Assembly: GCF_002116635.1 (NCBI RefSeq)
Contig: NZ_LQPW01000144.1
Location: 17,626-81,625 of the forward strand
Reading direction: 5' to 3'
DNA from: Mycobacterium szulgai
Lineage (GTDB): Bacteria; Actinomycetota; Actinomycetes; Mycobacteriales; Mycobacteriaceae
DNA length: 64,000 nt
The position numbers and the translations under genes are program-made. Position 1 is the stretch's first letter, and each line of letters begins with the position of its first letter. The notes below the pieces were generated by a model. It was not told where the DNA came from. It made no database searches and saw only the letters and a program-made list of their open reading frames with translations. Below are positions 16,072 through 24,543 of the stretch, in pieces.

Positions 16072-18627
16072 ATGTCTTCAGCCGGAACTACGCGCGCGCG
16101 TGGTGACTCCCGTCACGTCATCGTGGTCGGGCACGGCATGGTGGGCCACCGGTTCGTGGAGGCGCTGCGCGCCCGTGACACCAGCGGCTCCTGGCAGATC
16201 ACCGTGCTGGCCGAGGAGGCCGACGCCGCCTACGACCGTGTGGGACTGACGTCCTACACCGAAAGCTGGGATCGCGGACTGCTGGCGCTGCCCGGTAACG
16301 ATTACGCCGGTGACGGGCTGGTTCGGCTGCTGCTGAACACGCGGGTCACCGAAATCAACCGCGCGACAAAGACGGTGGTAACCGACGATGGCGTACGTCA
16401 CAGCTACGACGCACTGGTCCTGGCCACCGGTTCCTACGCCTTCGTCCCGCCGGTGCCCGGTCACGACCTGCCTGCCTGCCACGTCTACCGCACCCTGGAC
16501 GACCTCGACGCCATCAAGGCCGGCGCCCAGCGCACGGCGGCGGCCGGCGACAACGGTGCCGGTGTGGTCATCGGCGGTGGTCTGCTGGGCCTCGAGGCCG
16601 CCAATGCACTGCGTCAGTTCGGATTGCAGACGCACGTCATCGAGATGATGCCGCGCCTGATGGCACAACAGATCGACGAGGCCGGTGGCGCCTTGCTGGC
16701 GCGGATGATCACCGATCTCGGAATCGCCATCCACACCGGTGTCGGTACCAAATCGATTGAACCCATTGCGGGTTCGGAGTCCATGCGGCTGAGCCTGAGC
16801 GATGGTGACGTCATCGACGCCGGAGTGGTGATCTTCGCCGCCGGCATCCGTCCCCGCGACGAACTGGCGCGGGCGGCCGGCCTGGCGATCGCCGAACGCG
16901 GCGGCGTACTCACCGACTTATCCTGCCGGACAAGCGATCCCGACATTTATGCGGTCGGTGAGGTAGCCGCTATCGAGGGGGTGTGCTACGGCCTGGTCGG
17001 CCCCGGCTACACCAGCGCCGAGGTGGTGGCCGACCGGTTGCTGGACGGCGCCGCGGAATTCCCGGAAGCCGACCTGTCGACCAAGCTCAAGCTGCTCGGC
17101 GTAGACGTCGCCAGCTTCGGCGATGCGATGGGCATAACCGAGAACTGCCTCGAGGTCGCCGTCAACGACGCGGTGAATCGCACCTACGCCAAACTGGTTC
17201 TCTCCGATGACGCCAAGACCTTGCTCGGCGGCGTGCTGGTTGGCGACGCCTCCTCCTACGGGGTGCTGCGGCCCATGGTCGGCAGTGAGTTGCCCGGGGA
17301 TCCGCTGGCTTTGATCGCGCCGGCCGGGTCCGGCGACGGCGCCGGCGCATTGGGCATTGGGGCACTACCGGACTCGGCACAGATCTGCTCCTGCAACAAC
17401 GTCACCAAGGGCGATCTGAAGTGTGCGATCGCCGACGGGTGCGCCGATGTTCCGTCCCTGAAGTCCTGCACCTCAGCCGGCACCTCGTGCGGATCGTGCG
17501 TGCCGCTGCTCAAGCAGCTGCTGGAAGCCGAAGGCGTGGAACAGTCCAAGGCGCTGTGCGAGCACTTCAGCCAGTCGCGGGCGGAATTGTTCGAGATCAT
17601 CTCGGCTACCGAGATCCGGACGTTCTCCGGGCTGCTGGAGCGCTTCGGTCGCGGAAGTGGTTGCGACATCTGCAAACCCGTGGTCGCCTCCATCCTGGCT
17701 TCCACCGGCTCCGACCACATTCTGGAGGGCGAGCAGGCCGCACTGCAGGACTCCAACGACCACTTCCTGGCGAATATCCAGAAGAACGGCAGCTACTCGA
17801 TCGTGCCGCGGGTGCCCGGTGGCGACATCAAGCCCGAGCACCTGATTTTGATCGGCCAGATCGCGCAGGACTTCGGCCTTTACACCAAGATCACCGGCGG
17901 CCAGCGCATCGACATGTTCGGTGCCCGGGTGGACCAGCTGCCGCTGATCTGGAAGCGGCTGGTCGAGGGTGGCATGGAATCCGGCCACGCCTATGGCAAG
18001 GCGTTGCGCACCGTCAAGAGCTGCGTGGGCAGCGACTGGTGCCGCTACGGCCAACAGGATTCGGTGCAGCTGGCCATCGACCTTGAACTGCGCTACCGCG
18101 GACTGCGGGCGCCGCACAAGATCAAGCTGGGCGTCTCGGGCTGCGCGCGGGAGTGCGCCGAGGCGCGGGGCAAGGACGTCGGCGTCATCGCCACCGAAAA
18201 GGGCTGGAACCTCTACGTCGGCGGCAACGGCGGCATGACCCCCAAGCATGCCCAGCTGCTGGCCAGCGACCTCGACACCGAGACGCTGACTCGCTACGTC
18301 GACCGGTTCCTCATGTACTACATCCGCACCGCGGACCGGCTGCAGCGCACAGCGCCGTGGGTGGAATCGCTTGGGCTCGACCACGTCCGCGAGGTCGTGT
18401 GCGACGACTCGCTGGGCCTGGCCGAGGAATTCGAGGCTGCGATGGAGCGCCACGTGGCCAACTACCAGTGCGAATGGAAGGGCGTGCTGGAGGATCCGGA
18501 CAAGCTGTCGCGGTTCGTCTCATTCGTCAACGCCCCAGAGGCGGTCGATTCGACAGTGACATTCACCGAACGTGCCGGGCGCAAAGTACCTGTGCCCATT
18601 GGTATTCCCCGCGTTAGATCGAACTAG
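16072..18627 (+). CDS. nirB: Assimilatory nitrite reductase [NAD(P)H] large subunit NirB
   Basis: The 851-residue protein corresponds to Rv0252 NirB (853 aa). The N-terminal part is a pyridine nucleotide-disulfide oxidoreductase (VVGHGMVGHRFVEAL; GVVIGGGLLGLEAANAL). A BFD-like [2Fe-2S] domain starts near residue 439 (CSCNNVTKGDLKCA ... CTSAGTSCGSC). The C-terminal half is a sulfite/nitrite reductase domain with the sirohaem-[4Fe-4S] ligands in SCVGSDWC (near residue 650) and GVSGCARECAEARG (near 690). It reduces nitrite to ammonium with six electrons from NAD(P)H in the cytosol. nirD follows nine bases downstream. The sirohaem chelatase-like gene and narK3 lie close by on the other strand. 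Confidence 0.96.
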   Translation: MSSAGTTRARGDSRHVIVVGHGMVGHRFVEALRARDTSGSWQITVLAEEADAAYDRVGLTSYTESWDRGLLALPGNDYAGDGLVRLLLNTRVTEINRATKTVVTDDGVRHSYDALVLATGSYAFVPPVPGHDLPACHVYRTLDDLDAIKAGAQRTAAAGDNGAGVVIGGGLLGLEAANALRQFGLQTHVIEMMPRLMAQQIDEAGGALLARMITDLGIAIHTGVGTKSIEPIAGSESMRLSLSDGDVIDAGVVIFAAGIRPRDELARAAGLAIAERGGVLTDLSCRTSDPDIYAVGEVAAIEGVCYGLVGPGYTSAEVVADRLLDGAAEFPEADLSTKLKLLGVDVASFGDAMGITENCLEVAVNDAVNRTYAKLVLSDDAKTLLGGVLVGDASSYGVLRPMVGSELPGDPLALIAPAGSGDGAGALGIGALPDSAQICSCNNVTKGDLKCAIADGCADVPSLKSCTSAGTSCGSCVPLLKQLLEAEGVEQSKALCEHFSQSRAELFEIISATEIRTFSGLLERFGRGSGCDICKPVVASILASTGSDHILEGEQAALQDSNDHFLANIQKNGSYSIVPRVPGGDIKPEHLILIGQIAQDFGLYTKITGGQRIDMFGARVDQLPLIWKRLVEGGMESGHAYGKALRTVKSCVGSDWCRYGQQDSVQLAIDLELRYRGLRAPHKIKLGVSGCARECAEARGKDVGVIATEKGWNLYVGGNGGMTPKHAQLLASDLDTETLTRYVDRFLMYYIRTADRLQRTAPWVESLGLDHVREVVCDDSLGLAEEFEAAMERHVANYQCEWKGVLEDPDKLSRFVSFVNAPEAVDSTVTFTERAGRKVPVPIGIPRVRSN

Positions 18628-18636
18628 GGAGGAATC

Positions 18637-18993
18637 ATGACGCTTCTCAACGACATTCAGGTGTGGACCACCGCCTGCGACTACAACCACCTCATTCCCG
18701 GGCGCGGCGTGGGCGTGCTACTCGACGACGGCAGCCAGGCGGCACTGTTCCGGCTGGACGACGGCACGGTGCGTGCGGTCGGAAACGTCGACCCGTTCTC
18801 CGGTGCGGCCGTGCTGTCCCGCGGGATCGTCGGCGACCGCGCTGGGCGCGCGACAGTCCAATCCCCGATCCTGAAGCAGGCTTTCGCACTGGACGACGGC
18901 TCCTGCCTTGACGATCCGCGGGTCTCGGTGCCGGTCTACCCGGCGCGGGTCACACCGGAGGGCTATATCCAGGTTGCCCGGATGGCCGCCTGA
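18637..18993 (+). CDS. nirD: Nitrite reductase small subunit NirD
   Basis: This 118-residue protein has the same length as Rv0253 NirD. It has the Rieske-like beta fold but lacks the CxH...CxxH cluster ligands, as usual for NirD small subunits. It pairs with NirB in assimilatory nitrite reduction. A GGGAGGAA ribosome site precedes ATG 18637. In H37Rv the next genes are cobU and cobQ1; here the next gene is the Rv0258c-like one, only 22 bases on and convergent. Confidence 0.93.
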   Translation: MTLLNDIQVWTTACDYNHLIPGRGVGVLLDDGSQAALFRLDDGTVRAVGNVDPFSGAAVLSRGIVGDRAGRATVQSPILKQAFALDDGSCLDDPRVSVPVYPARVTPEGYIQVARMAA

Positions 18994-19015
18994 GCCCGAC
19001 TGGCTTGATTGCGGG

Positions 19016-19465
19016 TTAGTCGATTTTTCCGACTAGGTAGCGCTGCATCGTCGGGCCAATGGCGTCGACGAGCGCGTCTACCGACATCGAATGCAACGGT
19101 TCTGAGCGCACGCCGTAACGCATGATGCCCAAGCCGACCAGCTGAGACGCGCACAACGATGCCCGGACGGCGACCTTGTCCGCCCCAAGCATCTTCAGCA
19201 GCGGGTTGAAGACCGGCCCGATGAACATCGACTGCACGATTTCTGCGGTCTTGGCCAATCCTGTGGAAGCAACGGCACTGGCCGCAAAGGGGCCGCCCCC
19301 GGCCGCATCCCAGGTGGTGATCAGCACGTACAGCGTTCGGCGGCCAACCTGGTTAACGCTCCCGGTAAAGATGCGGTCGATGAACTCCGGTGTGCTGAAT
19401 GGCAAACGCAGCATTTTCGCCACGTCATCGAGCAGTCCACGCGAGGGCTCTTGCTGACGGGCCAT
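19016..19465 (-). CDS. TetR C-terminal-domain-like protein without HTH (Rv0258c orthologue)
   Basis: This 149-residue protein (Rv0258c is 151 aa) is all-helical and resembles the ligand-binding, dimerising C-terminal domain of TetR-family regulators: LPFSTPEFIDRIF, TTWDAAGGGPFAASAV, ASLCASQLVGLGIMRYGV. The N-terminal DNA-binding helix-turn-helix of ~50 residues is missing. Only 31 bases separate it from the upstream gene, so there is no room for one. It may be a decayed regulator kept in the lineage, or a helper that dimerises with another TetR protein. It lies at the end of the narK3-hemD-like-chelatase run on the minus strand. Function is unknown. Confidence 0.75.
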   Translation of the reverse strand: MARQQEPSRGLLDDVAKMLRLPFSTPEFIDRIFTGSVNQVGRRTLYVLITTWDAAGGGPFAASAVASTGLAKTAEIVQSMFIGPVFNPLLKMLGADKVAVRASLCASQLVGLGIMRYGVRSEPLHSMSVDALVDAIGPTMQRYLVGKID

Positions 19466-19496
19466 GATGCCAGGATCACCCGGATGCCAGCAAAGA

Positions 19497-20261
19497 TCAA
19501 GCGCCGCTGGTACCGGCGTGCCTAGTCAGCAAAGCTTTGTGCTCCATGCAATTCGACAGATGTAGTACGCTTCGGCCGCCCGTCCGGCGCGGTACGGCCC
19601 GGCGGAATCGGTTGGCAACCAGCCGCGCCAGCCCCGGGTCGGCGCCCAGCGGTTCGGTGACCAGATCAGCGCCGCAGCCGGCCAGCCGCTCTTGAAACAA
19701 CCCGTCGGCAAGCAGATAAGACGCAACCACGACGCGACGCGCACCGCGGCGCCGGGCGGCGGCCACCGCCTGATAGATATCCGGCTCCCCGGTGGCCGCG
19801 AATCCGAGGTCGACTCGGGACCCGATCAGCGCGGATAGCAGGGTCGCGGTGTGGCACAGGTCGGCCTGCGCCCGCCGATCGGAGGTACCCGCGGCGCCAA
19901 GAATCACCGAATCACCGGACCGCCAGCCCGATTTCACCAATTGCTGAGCGACTATCCGCGCGATTTCCGGGCCCGGTCCCAAGGCTGCAGTGACAGTGAC
20001 ACTCGGATGCCTGCTGGCCACCACGTGCCCCGGTAGGTCCGCGCGGACGTGGTAGCCGCGAGACAGGAACGCCGGCACCACAATTGCCGGTTGCGCCGAA
20101 TTGAGACCCGAAAGCAATTCGCCGGGCGTGGGTCCAAGCACGTCGACGAAAGCGACCTGCACGCTCTGGCCGACCAGCCGGCTCACCTGCTCGGCGAGAT
20201 TCCCGATCATCGCGATGCCGGACGATCTGCGGGTGCCGTGTGCCGTCAGAATCAGACTCAT
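19497..20261 (-). CDS. Sirohydrochlorin ferrochelatase-like CbiX protein (Rv0259c orthologue)
   Basis: The 254-residue protein (Rv0259c is 247 aa) has two CbiX/SirB-like halves: LILTAHGTRR with the metal-binding His at the N-terminus, VPAFLSRGYHVRADLP, and a second half with VVVASYLLADGLFQERL. Such proteins insert Fe2+ into sirohydrochlorin (sirohaem) or Co2+ (cobalamin). Adjacent nirBD needs sirohaem, so the ferrochelatase role is more likely. The start overlaps the upstream hemD-like gene by four bases (ATGA), showing co-translation. Confidence 0.85.
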   Translation of the reverse strand: MSLILTAHGTRRSSGIAMIGNLAEQVSRLVGQSVQVAFVDVLGPTPGELLSGLNSAQPAIVVPAFLSRGYHVRADLPGHVVASRHPSVTVTAALGPGPEIARIVAQQLVKSGWRSGDSVILGAAGTSDRRAQADLCHTATLLSALIGSRVDLGFAATGEPDIYQAVAAARRRGARRVVVASYLLADGLFQERLAGCGADLVTEPLGADPGLARLVANRFRRAVPRRTGGRSVLHLSNCMEHKALLTRHAGTSGA

Positions 20262-21400
20262 AGGTCACGCCCGGAATCGACCGCGAGCCGGTAGCCGCGC
20301 TTGACCACGGTTGCGACAATGTTCTTGTCGCCCAGGGCCGTTCGTAGTCTCAGCACTGCGGTGTCGACCGCGTGGGTGTCGTCGCCGTTGCCGGGCAAGA
20401 TACCCAGCAGGTCATTGCGCGCTACCACGTCGCCGGGGCGCTGCGCCAGCGCGCGCAGAATTGCCATTCCCGAACCCGACACCGTCTTGACGCAACCGTC
20501 TACCAGTACGCAGGTTCCGCGAATGTCGATCACATGACCGGCGGCCTTGACGCTGGTGGAGCCCAGCACGGGCAGTTCCTCGGCGATGTGCCGGGCCAAG
20601 GCGCCCAACCGCATTCGTTCCGGAGAGGACGTCGGGATGCCGCGCCGGATCAATGGGCGCGAGGTCACCGGACCGACGCACATGGCGTGTACCGCGGTGC
20701 GCAGCGCTTCCACCAGTTGGTCCTCGATGTCCAATTCGCGGCCGCGTTCCAGTACCGCCGCAGCCGCGGGTGCCGAGGTGAAACTGACTGCGTCGAATTG
20801 CCGCCGGGCGATCCCGGTGACCAACTGATCGAACTCACCCCCCAACGGTGTCGGCTTCCAGCGGTACACCCGGATGGGCGTCACTTCGGCCCCCGCCGAA
20901 CGCAATTGGGTGAGGAATTCCGGAAAGGGATCCCACGCGTCGGCGGCGCCATGCAGCTGAATGGCGATATGCATGCCGGATACCCCCGAATCGAGCAGGT
21001 ATTCCAGCACCTCCTGGGAGGATTCGGATTCCGGCGACCACTCCTCGCGTAGCCCGGCGGCACGCAGCGCCCCGGTGGCTTTGGGGCCGCGCGAGACGAT
21101 GCGGCCCGCCGACAACGACTTGATGAGTTGGTTGGCCAGTCCCCACCCCTCGGCGGCGGCGACCCAGCCCCGAAAACCGATGCCGGTGTGAGCGACCAAT
21201 ATGTCAGGCGGGTTAACGATTAATGCTTCGGTATTGCGTTGCAGCTCATCGTCATCCGGAAGCGCAATCATGCTGATCGCGGGCGCACTGCAGACCTCAG
21301 CGCCTTGACGGCGCAGCAGTGCACAGAGCTCCTCGGCGCGGCGAGCTGACGTCACCGCGACCCGGTAGCCGGTCAGTGGCGCAGATTCGGGCTGGGCCAT
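20258..21400 (-). CDS. Uroporphyrinogen-III synthase fused to a winged-helix domain (Rv0260c orthologue)
   Basis: The 380-residue protein (Rv0260c is 381 aa) has two parts. Residues ~1-260 resemble uroporphyrinogen-III synthase (HemD): GYRVAVTSARRAEELCALL, VAHTGIGFRGWV, AVSFTSAPAAAAVL, VGPVTSRPLIRRGI. Residues ~285-380 form an OmpR-type DNA-binding winged helix: GMAILRALAQRPGDVVARNDLL, HAVDTAVLRLRTALGDKNIVATVVKRGYRL. This fusion is usually annotated as a response-regulator-like transcription factor of nitrite assimilation. It may sense a tetrapyrrole. It lies between narK3 and the chelatase gene on the same strand. Confidence 0.85.
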   Translation of the reverse strand: MAQPESAPLTGYRVAVTSARRAEELCALLRRQGAEVCSAPAISMIALPDDDELQRNTEALIVNPPDILVAHTGIGFRGWVAAAEGWGLANQLIKSLSAGRIVSRGPKATGALRAAGLREEWSPESESSQEVLEYLLDSGVSGMHIAIQLHGAADAWDPFPEFLTQLRSAGAEVTPIRVYRWKPTPLGGEFDQLVTGIARRQFDAVSFTSAPAAAAVLERGRELDIEDQLVEALRTAVHAMCVGPVTSRPLIRRGIPTSSPERMRLGALARHIAEELPVLGSTSVKAAGHVIDIRGTCVLVDGCVKTVSGSGMAILRALAQRPGDVVARNDLLGILPGNGDDTHAVDTAVLRLRTALGDKNIVATVVKRGYRLAVDSGRDL

Positions 21401-21478
21401 ATGACGTTTGTATGCCTAAGAAATTTCCATTGCGTTACCGCGCAATTGCTGACGCATTGCTCTGTGCGGCGGTGTTAA

Positions 21479-22876
21479 TTACACCCCCACAGTGGCGCAT
21501 TCAGCTTTCGTTTGCGGGACCGCGGCTGCCGAAGACGGCCTGCGCACGTACATGACCCAGGTGAGCAGGGCGGCAATCACATAGGACGCCAAGAACATCC
21601 AATACGCCGACGTTTCCGTGCCGCTGCGCAGATACGACTCACGCAGCGCCAGATTGATTCCCACTCCGCCGAGCGCACCGACCGCCGCGCAGAAGCCGAT
21701 CAGCGATCCCGACATGGCGCGTGACCAGTGCCGGCGTTCGGCGTCGCTGAGATTCAGCGCGCGGCTGCGGGCTTCGAAGACCGACGGAATCAGTTTGAAC
21801 ACAGACCCGTTGCCCATGCCGGCCAGAATGAAGAGCGCAATGAAGCCGACGACGGAACCCGCCAGCGTGATGGTGCTGGTGCTGACGTGATTGTCGTCCA
21901 GGGTGCTGATGCCGACCAGTAGCCCCGCGGCCGCGGTCATGCCGCCCAGGACCCAAAGCGTGACGCGGCTACCGCCGATACGGTCCGCCAGGCGTCCACC
22001 GTAGATCCGGGCCAGCGAACCCAATAGCGGTCCCACGAAGGCGATCTGGGCGGCATGCAGCGACGCGTGCTTGATGCTTTCGCCGCCTTGCTCGAAGTGG
22101 ACCTGCAACACCTCACCGAAGGCGAATGCGAACCCGATCCAGGAACCGAAGGTGCAGATGTACAGCAGCGAAATCACCCAGGTGTGCCGCACGAACAGAA
22201 TCGAACGCATGGTGTTGGCTTCGATGCCGTGATCCAGGTTGTCCATGAACAGCGCAGCGGCTATGCCGACGAGCGCCAGTGCCACCAGGTAGACGGCGCA
22301 GACCCAGTACGGCGCTTCATGTCCGGCGGTGGCAAGCACCAGCAGGCCGACGAGTTGGATCACGGCCACCCCGAGGTTGCCGCCTCCGGCGTTAAGGGCC
22401 AGCGCCCAGCCCTTGAGCCGCTGCGGGTAGAACGCGTTGACGTTGGCCAGCGACGCCGCGTAGTTGCCGCCGCCCAGGCCGGTAAGCGCGGCACACACCA
22501 CGTAAGGCCACAGCGGCAGTCCGGGGTTGGCCAGCAGCACGATGGTGCCGACGGTGGGGATGAGCAATACGAACGCGGAGAAGGCCGTCCAGTTGCGGCC
22601 GCCGAACTTGGCGATGCCCAAGGTGTAGGGGATCCGCACGCAGCCGCCGACGAACGTGGCGACGGCACCCAGCAGTAGCTTGTCGCCGGCGGTGAAGCCG
22701 TATACGGATGCCGGCATGAACAGTGTCATCACCGACCACAGCGACCAGATGGAGAACGCCACATGGTCACCGGCCACCGTGCACAGCAGGTTGCGCCGGG
22801 CGATTTTGTCGTTGCCAGCCTCCCAGGCCGCGCTGTCTTCGGGATTCCACTCCGCGATGCGATGGTTGCGGCCCAT
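21479..22876 (-). CDS. narK3: NarK3-type nitrate/nitrite transporter
   Basis: The 465-residue membrane protein corresponds to Rv0261c NarK3 (469 aa). It has about twelve membrane segments and the nitrate/nitrite porter signatures GLGGGNYAASLANVNAFYP and AGMGNGSVFKLIPSVF with glycine-rich helices. It would import nitrate or export/import nitrite across the cytoplasmic membrane. It heads the minus-strand run that continues with the HemD-like regulator (78 bases on) and the chelatase, so transport, regulation and cofactor supply for nirBD are grouped. The upstream 208 bases to the aac gene hold no gene or clear repeat. Confidence 0.93.
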   Translation of the reverse strand: MGRNHRIAEWNPEDSAAWEAGNDKIARRNLLCTVAGDHVAFSIWSLWSVMTLFMPASVYGFTAGDKLLLGAVATFVGGCVRIPYTLGIAKFGGRNWTAFSAFVLLIPTVGTIVLLANPGLPLWPYVVCAALTGLGGGNYAASLANVNAFYPQRLKGWALALNAGGGNLGVAVIQLVGLLVLATAGHEAPYWVCAVYLVALALVGIAAALFMDNLDHGIEANTMRSILFVRHTWVISLLYICTFGSWIGFAFAFGEVLQVHFEQGGESIKHASLHAAQIAFVGPLLGSLARIYGGRLADRIGGSRVTLWVLGGMTAAAGLLVGISTLDDNHVSTSTITLAGSVVGFIALFILAGMGNGSVFKLIPSVFEARSRALNLSDAERRHWSRAMSGSLIGFCAAVGALGGVGINLALRESYLRSGTETSAYWMFLASYVIAALLTWVMYVRRPSSAAAVPQTKAECATVGV

Positions 22877-23084
22877 AGGGGTATTCGCCTTTCGTGGACG
22901 TTGCTGGTGGACTTAGTTGTGTCCGAACCGATGTGACGCCGGCCACTATGCTGGCCGGGCAGACACCAAACGCTGAACAGACCTCCCCGCTCGATTGATG
23001 CTCACACCCATGGTGGAAGACCGTCAACTCAATCGGGCCGATATCGGCTGAAAGTTGAATCAGAGTTGTCTGTTAGCTGGCTGA

Positions 23085-23630
23085 TTACCAGACGTCGCCG
23101 GCACGCCAATCGCACATCAGCTCAGCCGAGGTATCCAGTTCGATGTCGACCGGCAGCACGAACACCGTGCCGTCATCGTCGGGCGTGCGTATTGGTCCGG
23201 TCGGCGCCAGCACCGAGGTCGGGCCGAGCCAGGGCAGCCACCCGCGCGAGGCGTACAGCCGCCGCGCGCGGTCCGACGAACTCAGGGCACCCAGCTGGTA
23301 GGCCCCGCGCATCACTTGCTCGACGCCGTCCAGCAGCGCCCGCACCAGCCCCTGGCCGCGCCAATCTTCGCGCACCGCAACGCCTTCCACGTAACCGCAG
23401 CGAAGCGCGTTGCCGCGATAGATCAGCCGGCGTTGCACCACCGCAGCATGCGCGATGATCGCGCCGTGGTGCCAGATCACGGCATGCATGCCGCCCAGCG
23501 TGTGTTCCCAGTCCGTATCGGCGAAATCACCGGCGAAGGCCTCGACGACCATTTCATGAATCCGCTGCCGCGTCTCGTTGTCGAGATCGGCGGTATGGAC
23601 CAGGCGAGCCGTGTGTACCTGGGCGTGCAC
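23085..23630 (-). CDS. aac: Aminoglycoside 2'-N-acetyltransferase AAC(2')-I
   Basis: The 181-residue protein has exactly the length of Rv0262c AAC(2')-Ic and is very similar throughout: HTLGGMHAVIWHHGAIIAHAAV, CGYVEGVAVREDWRGQGL with the GNAT acetyl-CoA loop, and an SAELMCDWRAGDVW C-terminus. It transfers acetyl from acetyl-CoA to the 2' amine of aminoglycosides. It is a housekeeping chromosomal gene of mycobacteria and need not signify acquired resistance. The start is GTG at 23628-23630. It follows the 5-oxoprolinase subunit genes on the same strand by 21 bases. Confidence 0.95.
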   Translation of the reverse strand: MHAQVHTARLVHTADLDNETRQRIHEMVVEAFAGDFADTDWEHTLGGMHAVIWHHGAIIAHAAVVQRRLIYRGNALRCGYVEGVAVREDWRGQGLVRALLDGVEQVMRGAYQLGALSSSDRARRLYASRGWLPWLGPTSVLAPTGPIRTPDDDGTVFVLPVDIELDTSAELMCDWRAGDVW

Positions 23631-23651
23631 GGTTTCGTGTCTACCAGGAAG

Positions 23652-24521
23652 CTAGGCGCGCGGGCGCGCCCAGTGCATCCGTACGTATTGACCAGGCCGC
23701 ACCTGGGCGACTTTGTCGATGTCCGCATCGACCACCACGCCGGCGACGGGGTATCCGCCGGTGATCGGGTGATCGGGACCCAGGATCACCGGCAACCCGT
23801 TGGGCGGTACCTGGATCGCGCCACGGGTGGCTCCCTCACTGGGCAGCTGCCGATCCGGCCAGCGGTGCTGCAGCGGACGTCCTTCCAGCCGCATTCCCAC
23901 CCGGTCGCTGCGGTTGGAAGCCATCCAGATCGTGTGTACCAACGCGTCCGGATCGTCCAGCCAGTCGTCCCGCGGCCCCGGCATCACCTGCAGTTCCACC
24001 AGATGTTCCTCGATGGCGGCCACCGGCGCCTGGTCGAGTTCGGGGTAGTCGTCGGTGTGTTCGCCCACCGGCAGTACGTCGCCGGCCCGCAACGGTGCCG
24101 GACCTATCGCCGACAGCACGTCGTAGCTGCGCGATCCCAGCACCGGCTCGATGCAGATGCCGCCGCGTACCGCCAGGTAGGTGCGCAGTCCTGCGCGCGG
24201 AGTGCCCAGCGAGATCACCTGGCCGTTACGAACATGGTGAATGCTGTTGGTGCCGAACAGTTTTCCGTTGACGGTGGGGTCGGCGTCGGCGCCCGTCACC
24301 GCGATGTCGACGTCGCCGCCGCGGACCAGGGCCGAGAAGCCGCCGAACGTAACTTCGACGGTGGCCCGGTCATCGGGGTTGGCGACCAGCCGATTGGCCA
24401 GCGTGTGAGCGCGGCGGTCGGCGGCCCCGGATTGGCCGACGCCAAGGTGTGCCAATCCCGCCCGGCCCAGGTCCTGAATGACGGCCAGTGGTCCGCTGCG
24501 CAGGATTTCCAGAGTTGTCAC
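23652..24521 (-). CDS. pxpC: 5-oxoprolinase subunit C / allophanate hydrolase subunit 2 family (Rv0263c)
   Basis: This 289-residue protein has the cyclophilin-like biotin-dependent carboxyltransferase-type fold of the PxpC family: TLEILRSGPLAVIQDLGRAGLAHLGVGQSG at the N-terminus, AVRGGICIEPVLGSRSYD in the middle and VILGPDHPITGGYPVAGVV at the end. With PxpB it is expected to cleave ATP-activated 5-oxoproline to glutamate; older annotations call it allophanate hydrolase. The start is GTG at 24521 with AGGAAGGAGG upstream. It follows the pxpB-like gene by 22 bases. No PxpA (LamB/YcsF) gene is in the window. Confidence 0.88.
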   Translation of the reverse strand: MTTLEILRSGPLAVIQDLGRAGLAHLGVGQSGAADRRAHTLANRLVANPDDRATVEVTFGGFSALVRGGDVDIAVTGADADPTVNGKLFGTNSIHHVRNGQVISLGTPRAGLRTYLAVRGGICIEPVLGSRSYDVLSAIGPAPLRAGDVLPVGEHTDDYPELDQAPVAAIEEHLVELQVMPGPRDDWLDDPDALVHTIWMASNRSDRVGMRLEGRPLQHRWPDRQLPSEGATRGAIQVPPNGLPVILGPDHPITGGYPVAGVVVDADIDKVAQVRPGQYVRMHWARPRA

Positions 24522-24543
24522 GGGAACCTCCTTCCTATTCGGC

